A stretch of DNA of 64,000 bases from an uncultured Prolixibacteraceae bacterium (GCA_937915865.1 CALGIG010000083.1:24135-88134); one strand, 5' to 3'. Shown: positions 1 through 9,332, counted from the stretch's first letter. Notes: generated by a model not told the origin, from the letters alone. Translations and numbers: made by a program.

Positions 1-801
1 CTTCACATCCATACGACTCTTTAACGCCTGAATTTCACTGGTTAGTATTTTCAGTTGCATTTCAATTTGATTGTCGGTCAGCTGAGCTTCGGTTACTTCT
101 TTACTGATGTAATGAACAAATTTCCAGATTTCGCGGATTTCGGTTGCTGCCAGTTCATAAGGTTCGTAAATTTTGTTTAACGAAATCATTTGAAAACAGC
201 CGCGTGTAGCCAGTTCATTTTTAAGTTGCTTGAAAACCAAACCTTCATTCAGCGTGAGTACTACGTAGAACTGTCCATCTTTAACCGCATTCCAGTCCTG
301 AACAAATTCTCCGGTCACCCAGGAGCCATCGGGAACAGGCAACATCGAATCGCCGCTGATCTGGAATGTTCGATACTTTCGCTCCGACGATAAAAATGGG
401 AGTTGAAAAACAGGCAATTCCGAAATGTACTCCGGATCGGCAAAACCATTTGTGTAGCCTGCTTTGGCTTTCTCTGAAACCAGTTCAATGTTTTCGCGGT
501 TTTGCCTGTCAATGGTAGTTGCTAAAACACGAATATTGCTACCTTTCAGGAAAACATCCTGTCCATGCTCCAGTTCGTAAAGCTGGCTTTCGCGTAACTT
601 TGATAAATCGACGCGTAGTAACGTGTCAATAGCAATGTGAAAATAATCAGATAATATAATCAACGACTGAATACTTGGTCCCGAAATTCCGTTCTCGTAA
701 TTATTTAACGTCGAACGTTTTATTTCTAACGCTACAGAAAGCTGATCCTGAGTAAGTTTCTTTCTGGTTCTCAAAAATTTAATATTCGAATCGAAGTACA
801 T
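1..801 (-). CDS. LexA-like repressor: XRE helix-turn-helix plus S24 autoprotease (C-terminus cut by window edge)
   Basis: The reading frame is open from an ATG at 799-801 to the window edge: 267 codons and no stop, so the C-terminus is missing. Residues about 6-60 form an XRE-type helix-turn-helix (QDQLSVALEIKRSTLNNYE). Residues about 112-195 form an S24/LexA peptidase domain. An Ala-Gly pair (A114-G115, in KAKAGYTNGF) sits where LexA/UmuD proteins cleave themselves, the nucleophile is S152 in GDSMLPVPDG, and the general-base lysine is K191 in VFKQL. Family knowledge: such proteins repress damage genes until RecA-triggered self-cleavage. It diverges from the Y-family polymerase gene and probably controls it. 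It is not classical LexA, because the DNA-binding domain is XRE-type rather than winged helix. Confidence 0.9.
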   Translation of the reverse strand, partial: MYFDSNIKFLRTRKKLTQDQLSVALEIKRSTLNNYENGISGPSIQSLIILSDYFHIAIDTLLRVDLSKLRESQLYELEHGQDVFLKGSNIRVLATTIDRQNRENIELVSEKAKAGYTNGFADPEYISELPVFQLPFLSSERKYRTFQISGDSMLPVPDGSWVTGEFVQDWNAVKDGQFYVVLTLNEGLVFKQLKNELATRGCFQMISLNKIYEPYELAATEIREIWKFVHYISKEVTEAQLTDNQIEMQLKILTSEIQALKSRMDVK

Positions 802-808
802 ATTTGGA

Positions 809-854
809 GATTTAATTTTAAAGATTAAATTAAGGTCAATTAAAATGATTAAAT
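809..854. promoter_or_regulatory. Possible operator of the S24 repressor
   Basis: The divergent gap of 279 bp holds an inverted repeat next to the repressor start: TTTAAT (811-816) and ATTAAA (824-829). The string GATTAAAT occurs twice in direct orientation (823-830 and 847-854). The half-sites are AT-rich, so chance is possible. No known operator consensus could be matched. Confidence 0.3.
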
Positions 855-1080
855 AGTAGTCAAATATAAAGGATTGTATCTAAAAAACAAAATATTGAAT
901 AGTAATTTTGGTTTGGATGGCATTATTGGTTAAAAATTTCACTGGAAGACTCTGTGGATAAATGAGTTGATCATGTGGTTCAATATTTTTTGCTACAGAG
1001 TTACACCGATGAAAAATACAGGGAGTCATAAAGAAAATTGGAATTGATATAGGAAAAACGAAATGCGGGGAGGATGAACA

Positions 1081-2298
1081 ATGAACTTACAAAACAACAC
1101 AATCGTACACCTCGACCTCGACACTTTTTTTGTGTCGGTTGAACGGCTCCGTAATCCACTGCTGAACGGGAAACCAGTTATTATCGGGGGACTTTCGGAT
1201 AGGGGCGTGGTTGCCAGTTGCAGCTACGAAGCCCGGCAATTTGGTGTTCATTCGGCTATGCCCATGCGTATGGCGCTTAATTTATGCCACGATGCCACTG
1301 TTATTCGTGGTGATATGGACGAGTACAGTAAACGCTCACGCGAAGTAACCGAAATCATCGCCGAAAGCGCCCCCGTATACGAAAAAGCATCGATTGACGA
1401 GCATTACCTCGACATTTCGGGAATGGACCGGTTTATCGGGTCGTACAAATGGACGCACGAATTACGCCGCCGAATCATCAGCGAAACAGGTTTGCCTATT
1501 TCATTTGGTTTGTCGGTAAACAAAACGGTATCGAAAATTGCGACCGGCGAAGCTAAACCAAACGGCGAAAAGCAGGTTCCGCGCGATTTGGTGCAACCAT
1601 TCCTGAACCCGTTACCCATCAAAAAAATTCCCGGCGTGGGCGACAAAACCCGTCAGCTATTGCACTCAATGGGTGTTTTTACCATTCACACGCTCAGCAT
1701 CATTCCTCCTGAAATGCTTCAAAGTGCATTGGGCAAATCGGGAATCGATATCTGGAGAAAGGCCAATGGTATCGATTTTTCGCCGGTGGTGCGTTATTCC
1801 GAAGAAAAGTCGATCAGTACCGAACGTACATTCGAAACCGATACCATCGATGTGCAGATGCTCGAACGCCTGCTGATTGCTATGGTTGAGAAAATAGCCT
1901 TCAGAATGAGGAAAAAGCAAAAACTGGCTTCGGTGGTTACAGTAAAAATTCGTTACTCAAATTTCGACACGCACACCTTGCAAAAGCAAATTGCCTATAC
2001 TTCGTTCGATCATGTGCTGATGAGTACCGCACTCGATTTGTTTAGGCGATTGTACGAGCGACGAATGCTCATCCGCCTGATTGGCGTCAAGCTGGGCGGA
2101 CTGATTGGCGGTGTTCAGCAACTCGACCTGTTCGACAACAACGAGAAGATGGTCAAGCTTTACCTGTCGATGGACAAAATCCGCCTGCGCTACGGCTCCG
2201 ACTCCATTCACCGCGCCTCGGGAGTCGAAAAGAAAGAAAAAGTTGTCAGTCGCAGAATTCAGTTGCAAACCGCACGATTTAAAGATGTTGAAATTTGA
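1081..2298 (+). CDS. dinB: Y-family DNA polymerase (DinB/Pol IV-like, damage-inducible)
   Basis: Translesion polymerase of 405 aa. The palm has the metal-binding aspartates D12 (HLDLDTFF) and D106-E107 (SIDEHYLD). The steric-gate aromatic lies at F16/F17. A helix-hairpin-helix thumb motif (IPGVGDKT) follows, then a little-finger domain. Near the C-terminus QQLDLF (346-351) matches the beta-clamp binding motif, so it probably works with the sliding clamp. The last 54 residues form a basic tail. An unusually good Shine-Dalgarno sequence for this phylum (GGGGAGG at 1068-1074) supports the ATG at 1081. It sits between the divergent LexA-like repressor and a second, DnaE-type polymerase, which suggests joint damage control. 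An ImuB-like accessory role is less likely because the catalytic residues are intact. Confidence 0.93.
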   Translation: MNLQNNTIVHLDLDTFFVSVERLRNPLLNGKPVIIGGLSDRGVVASCSYEARQFGVHSAMPMRMALNLCHDATVIRGDMDEYSKRSREVTEIIAESAPVYEKASIDEHYLDISGMDRFIGSYKWTHELRRRIISETGLPISFGLSVNKTVSKIATGEAKPNGEKQVPRDLVQPFLNPLPIKKIPGVGDKTRQLLHSMGVFTIHTLSIIPPEMLQSALGKSGIDIWRKANGIDFSPVVRYSEEKSISTERTFETDTIDVQMLERLLIAMVEKIAFRMRKKQKLASVVTVKIRYSNFDTHTLQKQIAYTSFDHVLMSTALDLFRRLYERRMLIRLIGVKLGGLIGGVQQLDLFDNNEKMVKLYLSMDKIRLRYGSDSIHRASGVEKKEKVVSRRIQLQTARFKDVEI

Positions 2299-2299
2299 A

Positions 2300-2350
2300 G
2301 ATTTGTTGCTAGTGGCTAGCGGCTGGCAGCTAGTCGCTTTTTTTGAACTT
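2300..2350 (+). repeat. Imperfect CTAG-rich multi-stem repeat between the two polymerase genes
   Basis: The 87-bp gap holds repeats of GCTAGT/GGCTAGC/GGCTGGCAGCTAG that can fold in several ways, followed by a run of seven T at about 2338-2344. It may be a partial terminator or attenuator between the two genes, or simply a degenerate repeat. No coding sense is visible. Confidence 0.4.
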
Positions 2351-2385
2351 GCAACCCGAATTTCGCAACTCACAACAATTCGAAA

Positions 2386-5322
2386 ATGTATTTAAACTGC
2401 CATTCATATTATAGTCTTCATTACGGAACGCTCAGTATTGGCGAGATGCTCGATCTGGCTACGCAAAATGGCATCGGAACCTTTGCGCTGACCGATATTA
2501 ACACCACGATGGGCATTCCTGAATTTGCGATGGAAGCCCAGAAAAAAGGCATAAAACCCGTCGCTGGCTGCGAATTTCGGAACGACGACGACCTACTTTA
2601 CATAGCCATTGCCCGAAACCACGAAGGGCTGAAAGAACTGAATGACTGGCAAACAGAACACAACCTTCAGAAAAAAAAATACCCGGCAGATGCTCCTGCA
2701 TTCAACCATGTATACATTGTTTACCCATTAGGTCTAAAACCAGCTAACGGCTTGAATGAAAATGAATTTACCGGCATAAAAAGCCGACAACTGAATAAAC
2801 TGCTTACCTCTGAATACCGCAATTTTCCTGAAAAACTAGTTGTTTGGCAGCCGGTAACTTTTCAATGTCAAACGGGCCGGTTTTTACACAAATCGTTGCG
2901 CTCCATTGCACACAATACACTCATCAGTAAACTACAGCCCAGCCAGTTTGCCGATGAGGCTGAAGATATGGATTACCCAACTTTGCTGAACCAGTTCCGG
3001 AATTTCCCGGAAATCGTTGGCAATACACAAAAGTTGCTCGATAGTTGTTCTTTGAATATTGATTTTAAGTCGAATAAGAACAAGAAAATGTTTACCCAAT
3101 CGGTTTACGACGACAAACTTTTGCTTGAGAAATTGGCGTTTGAAGGCATGGTTTACCGCTATGGAAAATGCAATGCCGAAGCCAAACGACGAGTGTCGCA
3201 CGAGCTGGAGATTATTCATAAACTCGGCTTTTCGTCGTATTTTCTAATTGCCTGGGACATTATCCGTTATGGCATGTCTCGCGGGTTTTACCACGTGGGG
3301 CGCGGAAGCGGCGCCAACAGCATTGTGGCTTACTGCCTGAAAATTACCGATGTCGATCCGATTAAGCTCGACCTTTATTTCGAGCGTTTTCTGAATCCGC
3401 AACGCACCTCGCCGCCCGATTTCGATATCGATTACTCGTGGCGCGACCGTGAACACATTCAGGATTATATTTTTAAGCGTTACGGGTATCAGTATACCGC
3501 CTTACTTGGCGCTACCACTACGTTTAAAGATCGCTCAATATTTCGTGAGTTAGGCAAGGTTTTTGGGCTTCCGAAAGAGGAAATCGATTTGCTGGCCGAC
3601 AACCCTGATGACGTGCGAAACCAAAACCACATTACCGGACTAATTGGTTCGCTGGGACAAAAGATGATGAATTTCCCGAACAACCGGAGCATCCATGCCG
3701 GAGGAATCCTGATCTCGGAAGAACCCATCACCTATTACACCGCGCTCGACTTGCCGCCCAAAGGTTTTCCGACCACGCAATGGGACATGTATATGGCCGA
3801 AGATCTGGGTTTCGAGAAACTAGACATCCTCAGTCAACGCGGCATAGGGCACATTAAGGATGCCGTTGATATTATTCTGGAAAACCGTGGCGAGAAAGTC
3901 GATATTCACCATGTCGAGCGTTTTTTCCAGGACGAACAAGTGAAATTTCAACTCCGGACTGCCGAAACCAATGGCTGTTTTTACATCGAGAGCCCGGCCA
4001 TGCGCGGATTACTCACTAAGCTACATTGTGATAATTACCTGACTTTGGTGGCCGCCAGCTCGATCATTCGTCCGGGGGTGGCCAAATCTGGTATGATGAA
4101 GGAATATATTCAGCGGTTTCATTATCCTGAAAAAATAAAATACCTGCATCCGGTTATGGAAGCGCAACTCAAGGAAACGTTTGGTGTAATGGTTTATCAG
4201 GAAGATGTGATTAAAGTAGCGCATTATTTTGCGGGGCTCGATCTGGCCGAGGCTGATGTGCTACGTCGCGCTATGAGCGGAAAATACCGATCGAAAATAG
4301 AATTTCAGCGTATTGTCGACCGGTATTTTTCGAATTGCAGAGAGCAAAATTACCCCGAAGAAATAACCAAAGAAATCTGGCGGCAAATCGAATCGTTTGC
4401 CGGTTATTCGTTCTCGAAAGCGCACTCGGCTTCGTACGCAGTCGAAAGTTTCCAGAGCCTTTTTCTGAAAGCACATTACCCGCTCGAATTTCAAACGGCG
4501 GTAATCAATAACTTTGGCGGGTTTTACCGCACCTGGGTGTATTTTAACGAAGCCAAACGGCAGGGGGCTACCATAGAGCTGCCTTGTGTGAACTATAGCC
4601 GTAGCGAAACCCGCATCGTAGGGAAAACCATTTATACAGGATTTGTTCATGTACAAAACCTCGAACAAAACACTATTCAGCAACTGCTCGACGAGCGAGC
4701 GCGAGATGGAAAATTTCTGTCGTTAACCGACTTTATCAGCAGGGTCAATATTTCAAAAGAGCAACTGGTCATTCTGATTAGGCTTGGTGCTTTTCGTTTC
4801 TGTAATAAAACAAAAGCTGAGCTTATATGGGAAGCCTATCTGCTTATCAACCGCCCTGCCCCGGTGGTGCAAACCCGTTCTATATTTCAACCCCAGGAAC
4901 GTAAATACCAGTTGCCCGAATTTGAGCAACCATTACTGGCCGATGCCTACGACGAAATTGAACTGCTTGGTTTTCCGGTAACTTTAAGCCCGTTCGACAT
5001 GCTCGAAACCAGTTTCAGGGGTGAAGTAACTGCAAAAAAGATGATGGAAAATGTAGGCAGGAAAGTACGTATGCTGGGACGGTTGGTGGCTATTAAATAT
5101 GTACATACCTCACGAAACGAAATCATGCATTTTGGAACATTTACCGATGTTCAAGGCGAATTTTTTGACACTGTACACTTTCCGCCATCTTTAAAACAAT
5201 ATCCTTTCAGGGGAGATGGTATTTACCTGATGCTGGGTAAAATTGTTGAAGAATTTGGTTTTCCGAGCCTGGAAGTTGAAAAAATGGCCAAGATGCCAAT
5301 AAAACCAAATCCAAAAGCCTGA
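2386..5322 (+). CDS. DNA polymerase III alpha subunit, short DnaE-type (probable error-prone polymerase)
   Basis: 978 aa, shorter than the usual replicative DnaE (about 1,100-1,250 aa). It opens with a PHP domain (HSYYSLHYGTLS, then ALTDINTT). The C-family polymerase core follows: GRGSGANSIVAY, then the catalytic aspartates D345, D347 and D349 in PPDFDIDYSW. The tail carries a helix-hairpin-helix and an OB-fold-like region. It lies 87 bp downstream of the Y-family polymerase on the same strand and near the LexA-like repressor. By analogy with ImuB-DnaE2 mutasome cassettes I infer a translesion role rather than chromosome replication. Whether the PHP residues still support exonuclease activity cannot be judged by eye. 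The replicative dnaE would have to lie elsewhere. Confidence 0.9.
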   Translation: MYLNCHSYYSLHYGTLSIGEMLDLATQNGIGTFALTDINTTMGIPEFAMEAQKKGIKPVAGCEFRNDDDLLYIAIARNHEGLKELNDWQTEHNLQKKKYPADAPAFNHVYIVYPLGLKPANGLNENEFTGIKSRQLNKLLTSEYRNFPEKLVVWQPVTFQCQTGRFLHKSLRSIAHNTLISKLQPSQFADEAEDMDYPTLLNQFRNFPEIVGNTQKLLDSCSLNIDFKSNKNKKMFTQSVYDDKLLLEKLAFEGMVYRYGKCNAEAKRRVSHELEIIHKLGFSSYFLIAWDIIRYGMSRGFYHVGRGSGANSIVAYCLKITDVDPIKLDLYFERFLNPQRTSPPDFDIDYSWRDREHIQDYIFKRYGYQYTALLGATTTFKDRSIFRELGKVFGLPKEEIDLLADNPDDVRNQNHITGLIGSLGQKMMNFPNNRSIHAGGILISEEPITYYTALDLPPKGFPTTQWDMYMAEDLGFEKLDILSQRGIGHIKDAVDIILENRGEKVDIHHVERFFQDEQVKFQLRTAETNGCFYIESPAMRGLLTKLHCDNYLTLVAASSIIRPGVAKSGMMKEYIQRFHYPEKIKYLHPVMEAQLKETFGVMVYQEDVIKVAHYFAGLDLAEADVLRRAMSGKYRSKIEFQRIVDRYFSNCREQNYPEEITKEIWRQIESFAGYSFSKAHSASYAVESFQSLFLKAHYPLEFQTAVINNFGGFYRTWVYFNEAKRQGATIELPCVNYSRSETRIVGKTIYTGFVHVQNLEQNTIQQLLDERARDGKFLSLTDFISRVNISKEQLVILIRLGAFRFCNKTKAELIWEAYLLINRPAPVVQTRSIFQPQERKYQLPEFEQPLLADAYDEIELLGFPVTLSPFDMLETSFRGEVTAKKMMENVGRKVRMLGRLVAIKYVHTSRNEIMHFGTFTDVQGEFFDTVHFPPSLKQYPFRGDGIYLMLGKIVEEFGFPSLEVEKMAKMPIKPNPKA

Positions 5323-5346
5323 AACAATACCATAATTTCCAAAACA

Positions 5347-5385
5347 AAAGATGCAGCCCCGGTTTTTACCTGGAGCTGCATCTTT
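5347..5385. terminator. Bidirectional terminator between convergent dnaE-type gene and DUF3276 gene
   Basis: A perfect 11-bp stem, AAAGATGCAGC (5347-5357) with GCTGCATCTTT (5375-5385), surrounds a loop with a further CCGG/CCTGG pairing. It has A on one side and T on the other, so it can serve both convergent genes. Confidence 0.75.
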
Positions 5386-5445
5386 CACTGGTCTTCACGA
5401 AAAATCTCAAAATATTCAGTAAAATAACCTTATTCCCTGGTTAAA

Positions 5446-5856
5446 TTACGAGTTCAAGTCTTCAAAGTCGAGTTTAGTAAAATCTTTTGAATACTCAACT
5501 TCTTCAAATTCTTTGTTGTTAACTGGTACAGAACTTTCAATATCAGTGTGTTCGTTGTAATCAACATCCTGTTGATTCTGATCAATGAAAGTTATTACTT
5601 CCTGCAAACCATCCATAAACTTGGCAAAATCTTCACGGTAGAGGAAAATTTTGTGTTTTTCAAAATGGAAATTGCCGTCTTGTTCAAAACGTTTCTTGCT
5701 TTCAGTAATAGTCAAATAAAATTCATCTCTTCTAGTAGATTTTACATCGAAAAAATAAGTTCTTTTCCCAGCTCTGACAGCTACTGAATAAATTTCATCC
5801 CTGAAATTACTGTCATTTTCTAAATGATCCTCATTTCTTTCAAAGTCTTCCATCAT
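5446..5856 (-). CDS. DUF3276 / PUR-domain nucleic-acid-binding protein
   Basis: 136 aa and acidic at both ends. The central part (about residues 20-95) matches the DUF3276 family, a bacterial relative of the PUR-alpha single-stranded DNA/RNA-binding fold: FRDEIYSVAVRAGKRTYFFD, then DEFYLTITESKKRF, then KIFLYREDFAKFM. The family is nearly universal in Bacteroidota and its role in the cell is not settled. Either of the first two Met codons could be the start. It is transcribed alone, convergent with the polymerase gene upstream in the window. Confidence 0.85.
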   Translation of the reverse strand: MMEDFERNEDHLENDSNFRDEIYSVAVRAGKRTYFFDVKSTRRDEFYLTITESKKRFEQDGNFHFEKHKIFLYREDFAKFMDGLQEVITFIDQNQQDVDYNEHTDIESSVPVNNKEFEEVEYSKDFTKLDFEDLNS

Positions 5857-6119
5857 ACATTTTCAATTGAATACCAATTCCTTTCATCAGCGCATCAATG
5901 TTTTTCATAATCTGATGTCTGTGTATGCAACTACAACAGTGAATTGGCCGGTTAGTCTATTTTCAATAACGTTTAATTTAATTTTCAGGTCAAAAAAACT
6001 ATTTCACCAAAATTAAAAAAAATATCTGATAAATACCATCAGGTGTTAATAAACACACTAACCTTGAAATGAGGCATTTGGAAATGGCGAGAAAAAAACT
6101 TCGTTCGTTCTATCAAAAA

Positions 6120-6935
6120 CTATTTTCCTGTATAATATTTCATTGCCTCTGGCAGAAAAGCTTTTATTGCGGCTATCCTGTTTTCTTCAACTGGATGGGT
6201 ACTTAAAAATTGTGGCACTTTAGAGGTTGAATTTGCGGCCATACGTTCCCAAAAACTAATCGCTTCATTAGGGTTATATCCGGCCATTGCCATAAAAATC
6301 AATCCAAGTTTATCTCCTTCATATTCTTGCTGACGTGAATAAGGTAACATTACACCGTATTGGGTACCAAGTCCGTAAGCTGTCATAAAAATTGATTGCG
6401 TTTCCTGTGGTTTGGTTTTTATTAATTCAGAAAGGGCTACACTACCATATTGCTGAACCAGTTGCTGGCTCATTCGTTCATTGCCGTGCCGGGCGACTGC
6501 ATGTCCAATTTCGTGTCCCATAACAACAGCTACGCCTGCATCGTTTTTGGTTATGGGCATTATTCCGGTATAAAAGACTACTTTTCCGCCCGGCATACAC
6601 CATGCATTCAATTCATTACTTTCAACAAGGTTGAAATCCCATTTAAAATCGGCAACCCGGTCTGCAAAACCATTTTCCTTTAAGTACTTCTCAACGGCAG
6701 CCGACATTTTAGCCCCAACCCTTTTAATTGTTGCTATTTGTTCTTGATTGGTCGATAATTTATTGGCTTTTAAGAAGTCGTTGTAGTTAGTTAAACTTAA
6801 TTCGAGCATACTCGACTCAGGTACCAGGCTTAACTGCTTGCGGCCTACCAAAGGCACTGTTGCACACGACTCGATTAGTAATAATGATGAAACCAGAATA
6901 ATTTTTACGGCATTTTTAATAGGTGCATTTTTCAT
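6120..6935 (-). CDS. M48-family metallopeptidase, lipoprotein
   Basis: 271 aa. A signal peptide with a lipobox ends at C24 (LLLIESC), so it is a membrane-anchored lipoprotein facing the periplasm. The zinc-protease motif HEIGH is at residues 141-145, and a third zinc ligand is likely in RQQEYEGDKLG (E204). Family knowledge: M48 lipoproteins such as LoiP and BepA degrade misfolded outer-membrane proteins and help envelope quality control. No TPR domain follows the protease, so it is closer in size to LoiP than to BepA. It appears to be a single-gene unit. Confidence 0.9.
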   Translation of the reverse strand: MKNAPIKNAVKIILVSSLLLIESCATVPLVGRKQLSLVPESSMLELSLTNYNDFLKANKLSTNQEQIATIKRVGAKMSAAVEKYLKENGFADRVADFKWDFNLVESNELNAWCMPGGKVVFYTGIMPITKNDAGVAVVMGHEIGHAVARHGNERMSQQLVQQYGSVALSELIKTKPQETQSIFMTAYGLGTQYGVMLPYSRQQEYEGDKLGLIFMAMAGYNPNEAISFWERMAANSTSKVPQFLSTHPVEENRIAAIKAFLPEAMKYYTGK

Positions 6936-7032
6936 CTTTATAATTTTTCGTTATTCTATGTATTGTTTCCAATGATTAAAATAAATTTAATTGCTTTAGA
7001 TCAACATATCTAAATTAAACAAATTCAATAAA

Positions 7033-7055
7033 AAAAGGTGCGTTTAGCACCTTTT
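7033..7055. terminator. Bidirectional terminator downstream of folD
   Basis: AAAAGGTGC (7033-7041), loop GTTTA, then GCACCTTTT (7047-7055): a perfect 9-bp stem with A/T tails on both sides. On the minus strand it lies about 25 bp after the folD stop. Confidence 0.85.
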
Positions 7056-7079
7056 GATTTTTATGTTTTTTGCTCGTTA

Positions 7080-7946
7080 TTATCTTAATTTAGCTGCCAG
7101 CAAAGTATTTTGAAGTAACGAAACACGGGTCATTGGGCCAACACCGCCTGGTACAGGGGTAATGTACGAACATTTGGGCGCAACTTCATCGAACTTGATA
7201 TCGCCCTTTAATTTAAAGCCTGACTTTGTTTCGGTTGAAGGTACTCGCGTAGTACCTACATCGATAACAATTGCACCTTCTTTTACCATATCTGCTTTAA
7301 TAAATTCAGGCGATCCTAAAGCTGTGATTAAAATATCAGCCTCTGCACATACCTTGCCAAGGTCTTTTGTTTGACTGTGGGCCACGGTAACTGTTGCATT
7401 TATAGCTTTTTGCGACATTAATATGCTCATTGGCCGGCCAACTATATTGCTTCGTCCAACGATTACACAATTTTTACCTGATGTTGAAATATTATATCTT
7501 TTCAATAGCTCAACAATTCCGTAAGGTGTAGCCGACAAAAATGCAGGTAGGCCAAGCACCATTCTGCCCACATTTTCAGGAGTAAAGCCATCAACATCTT
7601 TTTTCGAATCGATTGCTTCAATTACTTTTTGTTCCGAAATATGTTTTGGTAAGGGCAACTGTACAATGAACCCGTCAAGTTCTTCGTCGACATTTAATTC
7701 GGCAACTTTTGCAAGTAACTCGGCTTCAGTTACATCATTTTCGTATCTGATTAAGGTTGAGCGAAAACCTACTTCGGCACAATCTTTAATTTTGTGGGCC
7801 ACATAACTTTCGCTTCCGCCATCGTGTCCAACCAAAACAGCGGCCAGATGCGGGGCTCTTTTGCCCGAAGCAACAATTTGTTTTACTTCTTCTGCAATTT
7901 CTTTCTTTATTTCTTCTGAAGTCTTTTTCCCGTCAATTAAAATCAT
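7080..7946 (-). CDS. folD: Bifunctional methylenetetrahydrofolate dehydrogenase / methenyl-THF cyclohydrolase
   Basis: Converts 5,10-methylene-THF to 10-formyl-THF in the cytoplasm, supplying one-carbon units for purine and formyl-Met synthesis. 288 aa, the usual family length. Family motifs are visible: SYVAHKIKDC with the catalytic lysine, DGFIVQLPLPKH, the Rossmann segment VIVGRSNIVGRPM, and PVPGGVGPMT at the C-terminus. I place the start at the ATG at 7944-7946 (MILIDGK). The longer frame begins at a TTG inside ffh. It lies 10 bp after ffh on the same strand, so it is probably cotranscribed, and a strong terminator follows. Confidence 0.96.
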   Translation of the reverse strand: MILIDGKKTSEEIKKEIAEEVKQIVASGKRAPHLAAVLVGHDGGSESYVAHKIKDCAEVGFRSTLIRYENDVTEAELLAKVAELNVDEELDGFIVQLPLPKHISEQKVIEAIDSKKDVDGFTPENVGRMVLGLPAFLSATPYGIVELLKRYNISTSGKNCVIVGRSNIVGRPMSILMSQKAINATVTVAHSQTKDLGKVCAEADILITALGSPEFIKADMVKEGAIVIDVGTTRVPSTETKSGFKLKGDIKFDEVAPKCSYITPVPGGVGPMTRVSLLQNTLLAAKLR

Positions 7947-7956
7947 ATCTTGTTTT

Positions 7957-9288
7957 TTATCGTTTTGGACCAACGTTACCCATCATCCGGTTCAGGTTCT
8001 TACCCTGGGAAACAAATTTCATCATTTTGCGGGTTTCGGTAAACTGTTTAATCAGACGGTTTACTTCCTGTATGCTCGTGCCTGATCCGTCGGCAATACG
8101 TTTACGGCGCGAACCATTCAGTAAACTTGGATCTTCCCGCTCAGCAAATGTCATCGAATAAATAATAGCTTCAATATGTTTAAAGGCATCATCCTCAATC
8201 TCAACATCTTTTAATGCTTTTCCCATTCCGGGGATCATCGCGGCCAAATCCTTCAGGTTTCCCATTTTTTTAATTTGCTGGATTTGCTTCAGAAAATCGG
8301 TGAAGTTAAACTGGTTTTTAGCAAGTTTTTGTTGTAGCCGTTTGGCTTCCTCTTCGTCGAATTGTTCCTGCGCTTTTTCGACCAACGAAACGATATCGCC
8401 CATTCCTAAAATACGATCGGCCATACGTTCAGGGTGGAAATTATCCAGTGCATCAAGCTTTTCTCCTGTACCAACAAACTTTATTGGTTTATCTACAACA
8501 GAACGAATTGAAAGTGCAGCACCACCACGGGTATCGCCATCGAGTTTTGTAAGAACAACACCATCAAAATCCAACCGGTCATTAAATTCTTTGGCTGTAT
8601 TTACAGCATCCTGACCGGTCATTGAGTCAACAACAAAAAGAATTTCATGAGGTTTTACTGCATCTTTAACAGCAGCTATTTCGTTCATCATTTGCTGATC
8701 GATTGCTAAACGACCGGCGGTGTCGATAATTACAACGTCGTTTCCCTGCATCTTTGCCTGGCGAATAGCTTCCTGAGCAATCTTAACAGGATTTTTATTG
8801 TCGTCTTCGGTGTAAACCGGAACTCCGATTTGTTGCCCAAGAACTTTAAGCTGTTCAATAGCTGCCGGACGATAAACATCGCCTGCGACCAATAAGGGGT
8901 GTCTTCCTTTCTTACTTTTAAGTAATTTGGCGAGCTTGCCCGAGAATGTTGTTTTACCTGATCCTTGCAATCCGGCAATTAAAATAATCGAAGGACTTCC
9001 TTTTAGGTTAATATCGACAAATTTACCGCCCATTAATTCGGTAAGTTCGTCGTGTACAATTTTAACCATTAATTGCCCTGGTTTGATGGCGTTGAGAACA
9101 TCCATCCCTAAGGCTTTTTTCCTTACATTTTCGGTAAACGATTTGGCTATTTTAAAATTTACGTCGGCATCAAGCAGCGCCCGGCGGACTTCCTTTAACG
9201 TTTCAGCAACATTTATTTCGGTAATTTTCCCCTGACCTTTCAGTAGTTTAAACGACCGCTCCAGCTTTTCGTTCAGATTCTCAAACAT
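7957..9288 (-). CDS. ffh: Signal recognition particle protein Ffh (SRP54)
   Basis: GTPase that binds 4.5S RNA and signal sequences and delivers ribosomes to FtsY at the membrane. 443 aa. It has an N domain (MFENLNEKLERSF), a G domain with P-loop GLQGSGKTT, DTAGRL and TKLDGD motifs, and a methionine-rich M domain ending in RMMGNVGPKR. The ATG at 9286-9288 is the right start. The longer TTG-initiated frame begins inside a TATTTTTG -7 box (9325-9332), so it could not be transcribed. folD follows after 10 bp. Confidence 0.97.
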   Translation of the reverse strand: MFENLNEKLERSFKLLKGQGKITEINVAETLKEVRRALLDADVNFKIAKSFTENVRKKALGMDVLNAIKPGQLMVKIVHDELTELMGGKFVDINLKGSPSIILIAGLQGSGKTTFSGKLAKLLKSKKGRHPLLVAGDVYRPAAIEQLKVLGQQIGVPVYTEDDNKNPVKIAQEAIRQAKMQGNDVVIIDTAGRLAIDQQMMNEIAAVKDAVKPHEILFVVDSMTGQDAVNTAKEFNDRLDFDGVVLTKLDGDTRGGAALSIRSVVDKPIKFVGTGEKLDALDNFHPERMADRILGMGDIVSLVEKAQEQFDEEEAKRLQQKLAKNQFNFTDFLKQIQQIKKMGNLKDLAAMIPGMGKALKDVEIEDDAFKHIEAIIYSMTFAEREDPSLLNGSRRKRIADGSGTSIQEVNRLIKQFTETRKMMKFVSQGKNLNRMMGNVGPKR

Positions 9289-9324
9289 ATCTATCAGAAA
9301 TATTACATTTTGTAAAAACTTTTG

Positions 9325-9332
9325 CAAAAATA
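9325..9332 (-). promoter_or_regulatory. Promoter -7 box of the ffh-folD unit
   Basis: On the minus strand the sequence reads TATTTTTGC, matching the Bacteroidota TAnnTTTG -7 element, 36 bp upstream of the ffh ATG. No convincing TTG -33 box was picked out. Confidence 0.55.
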
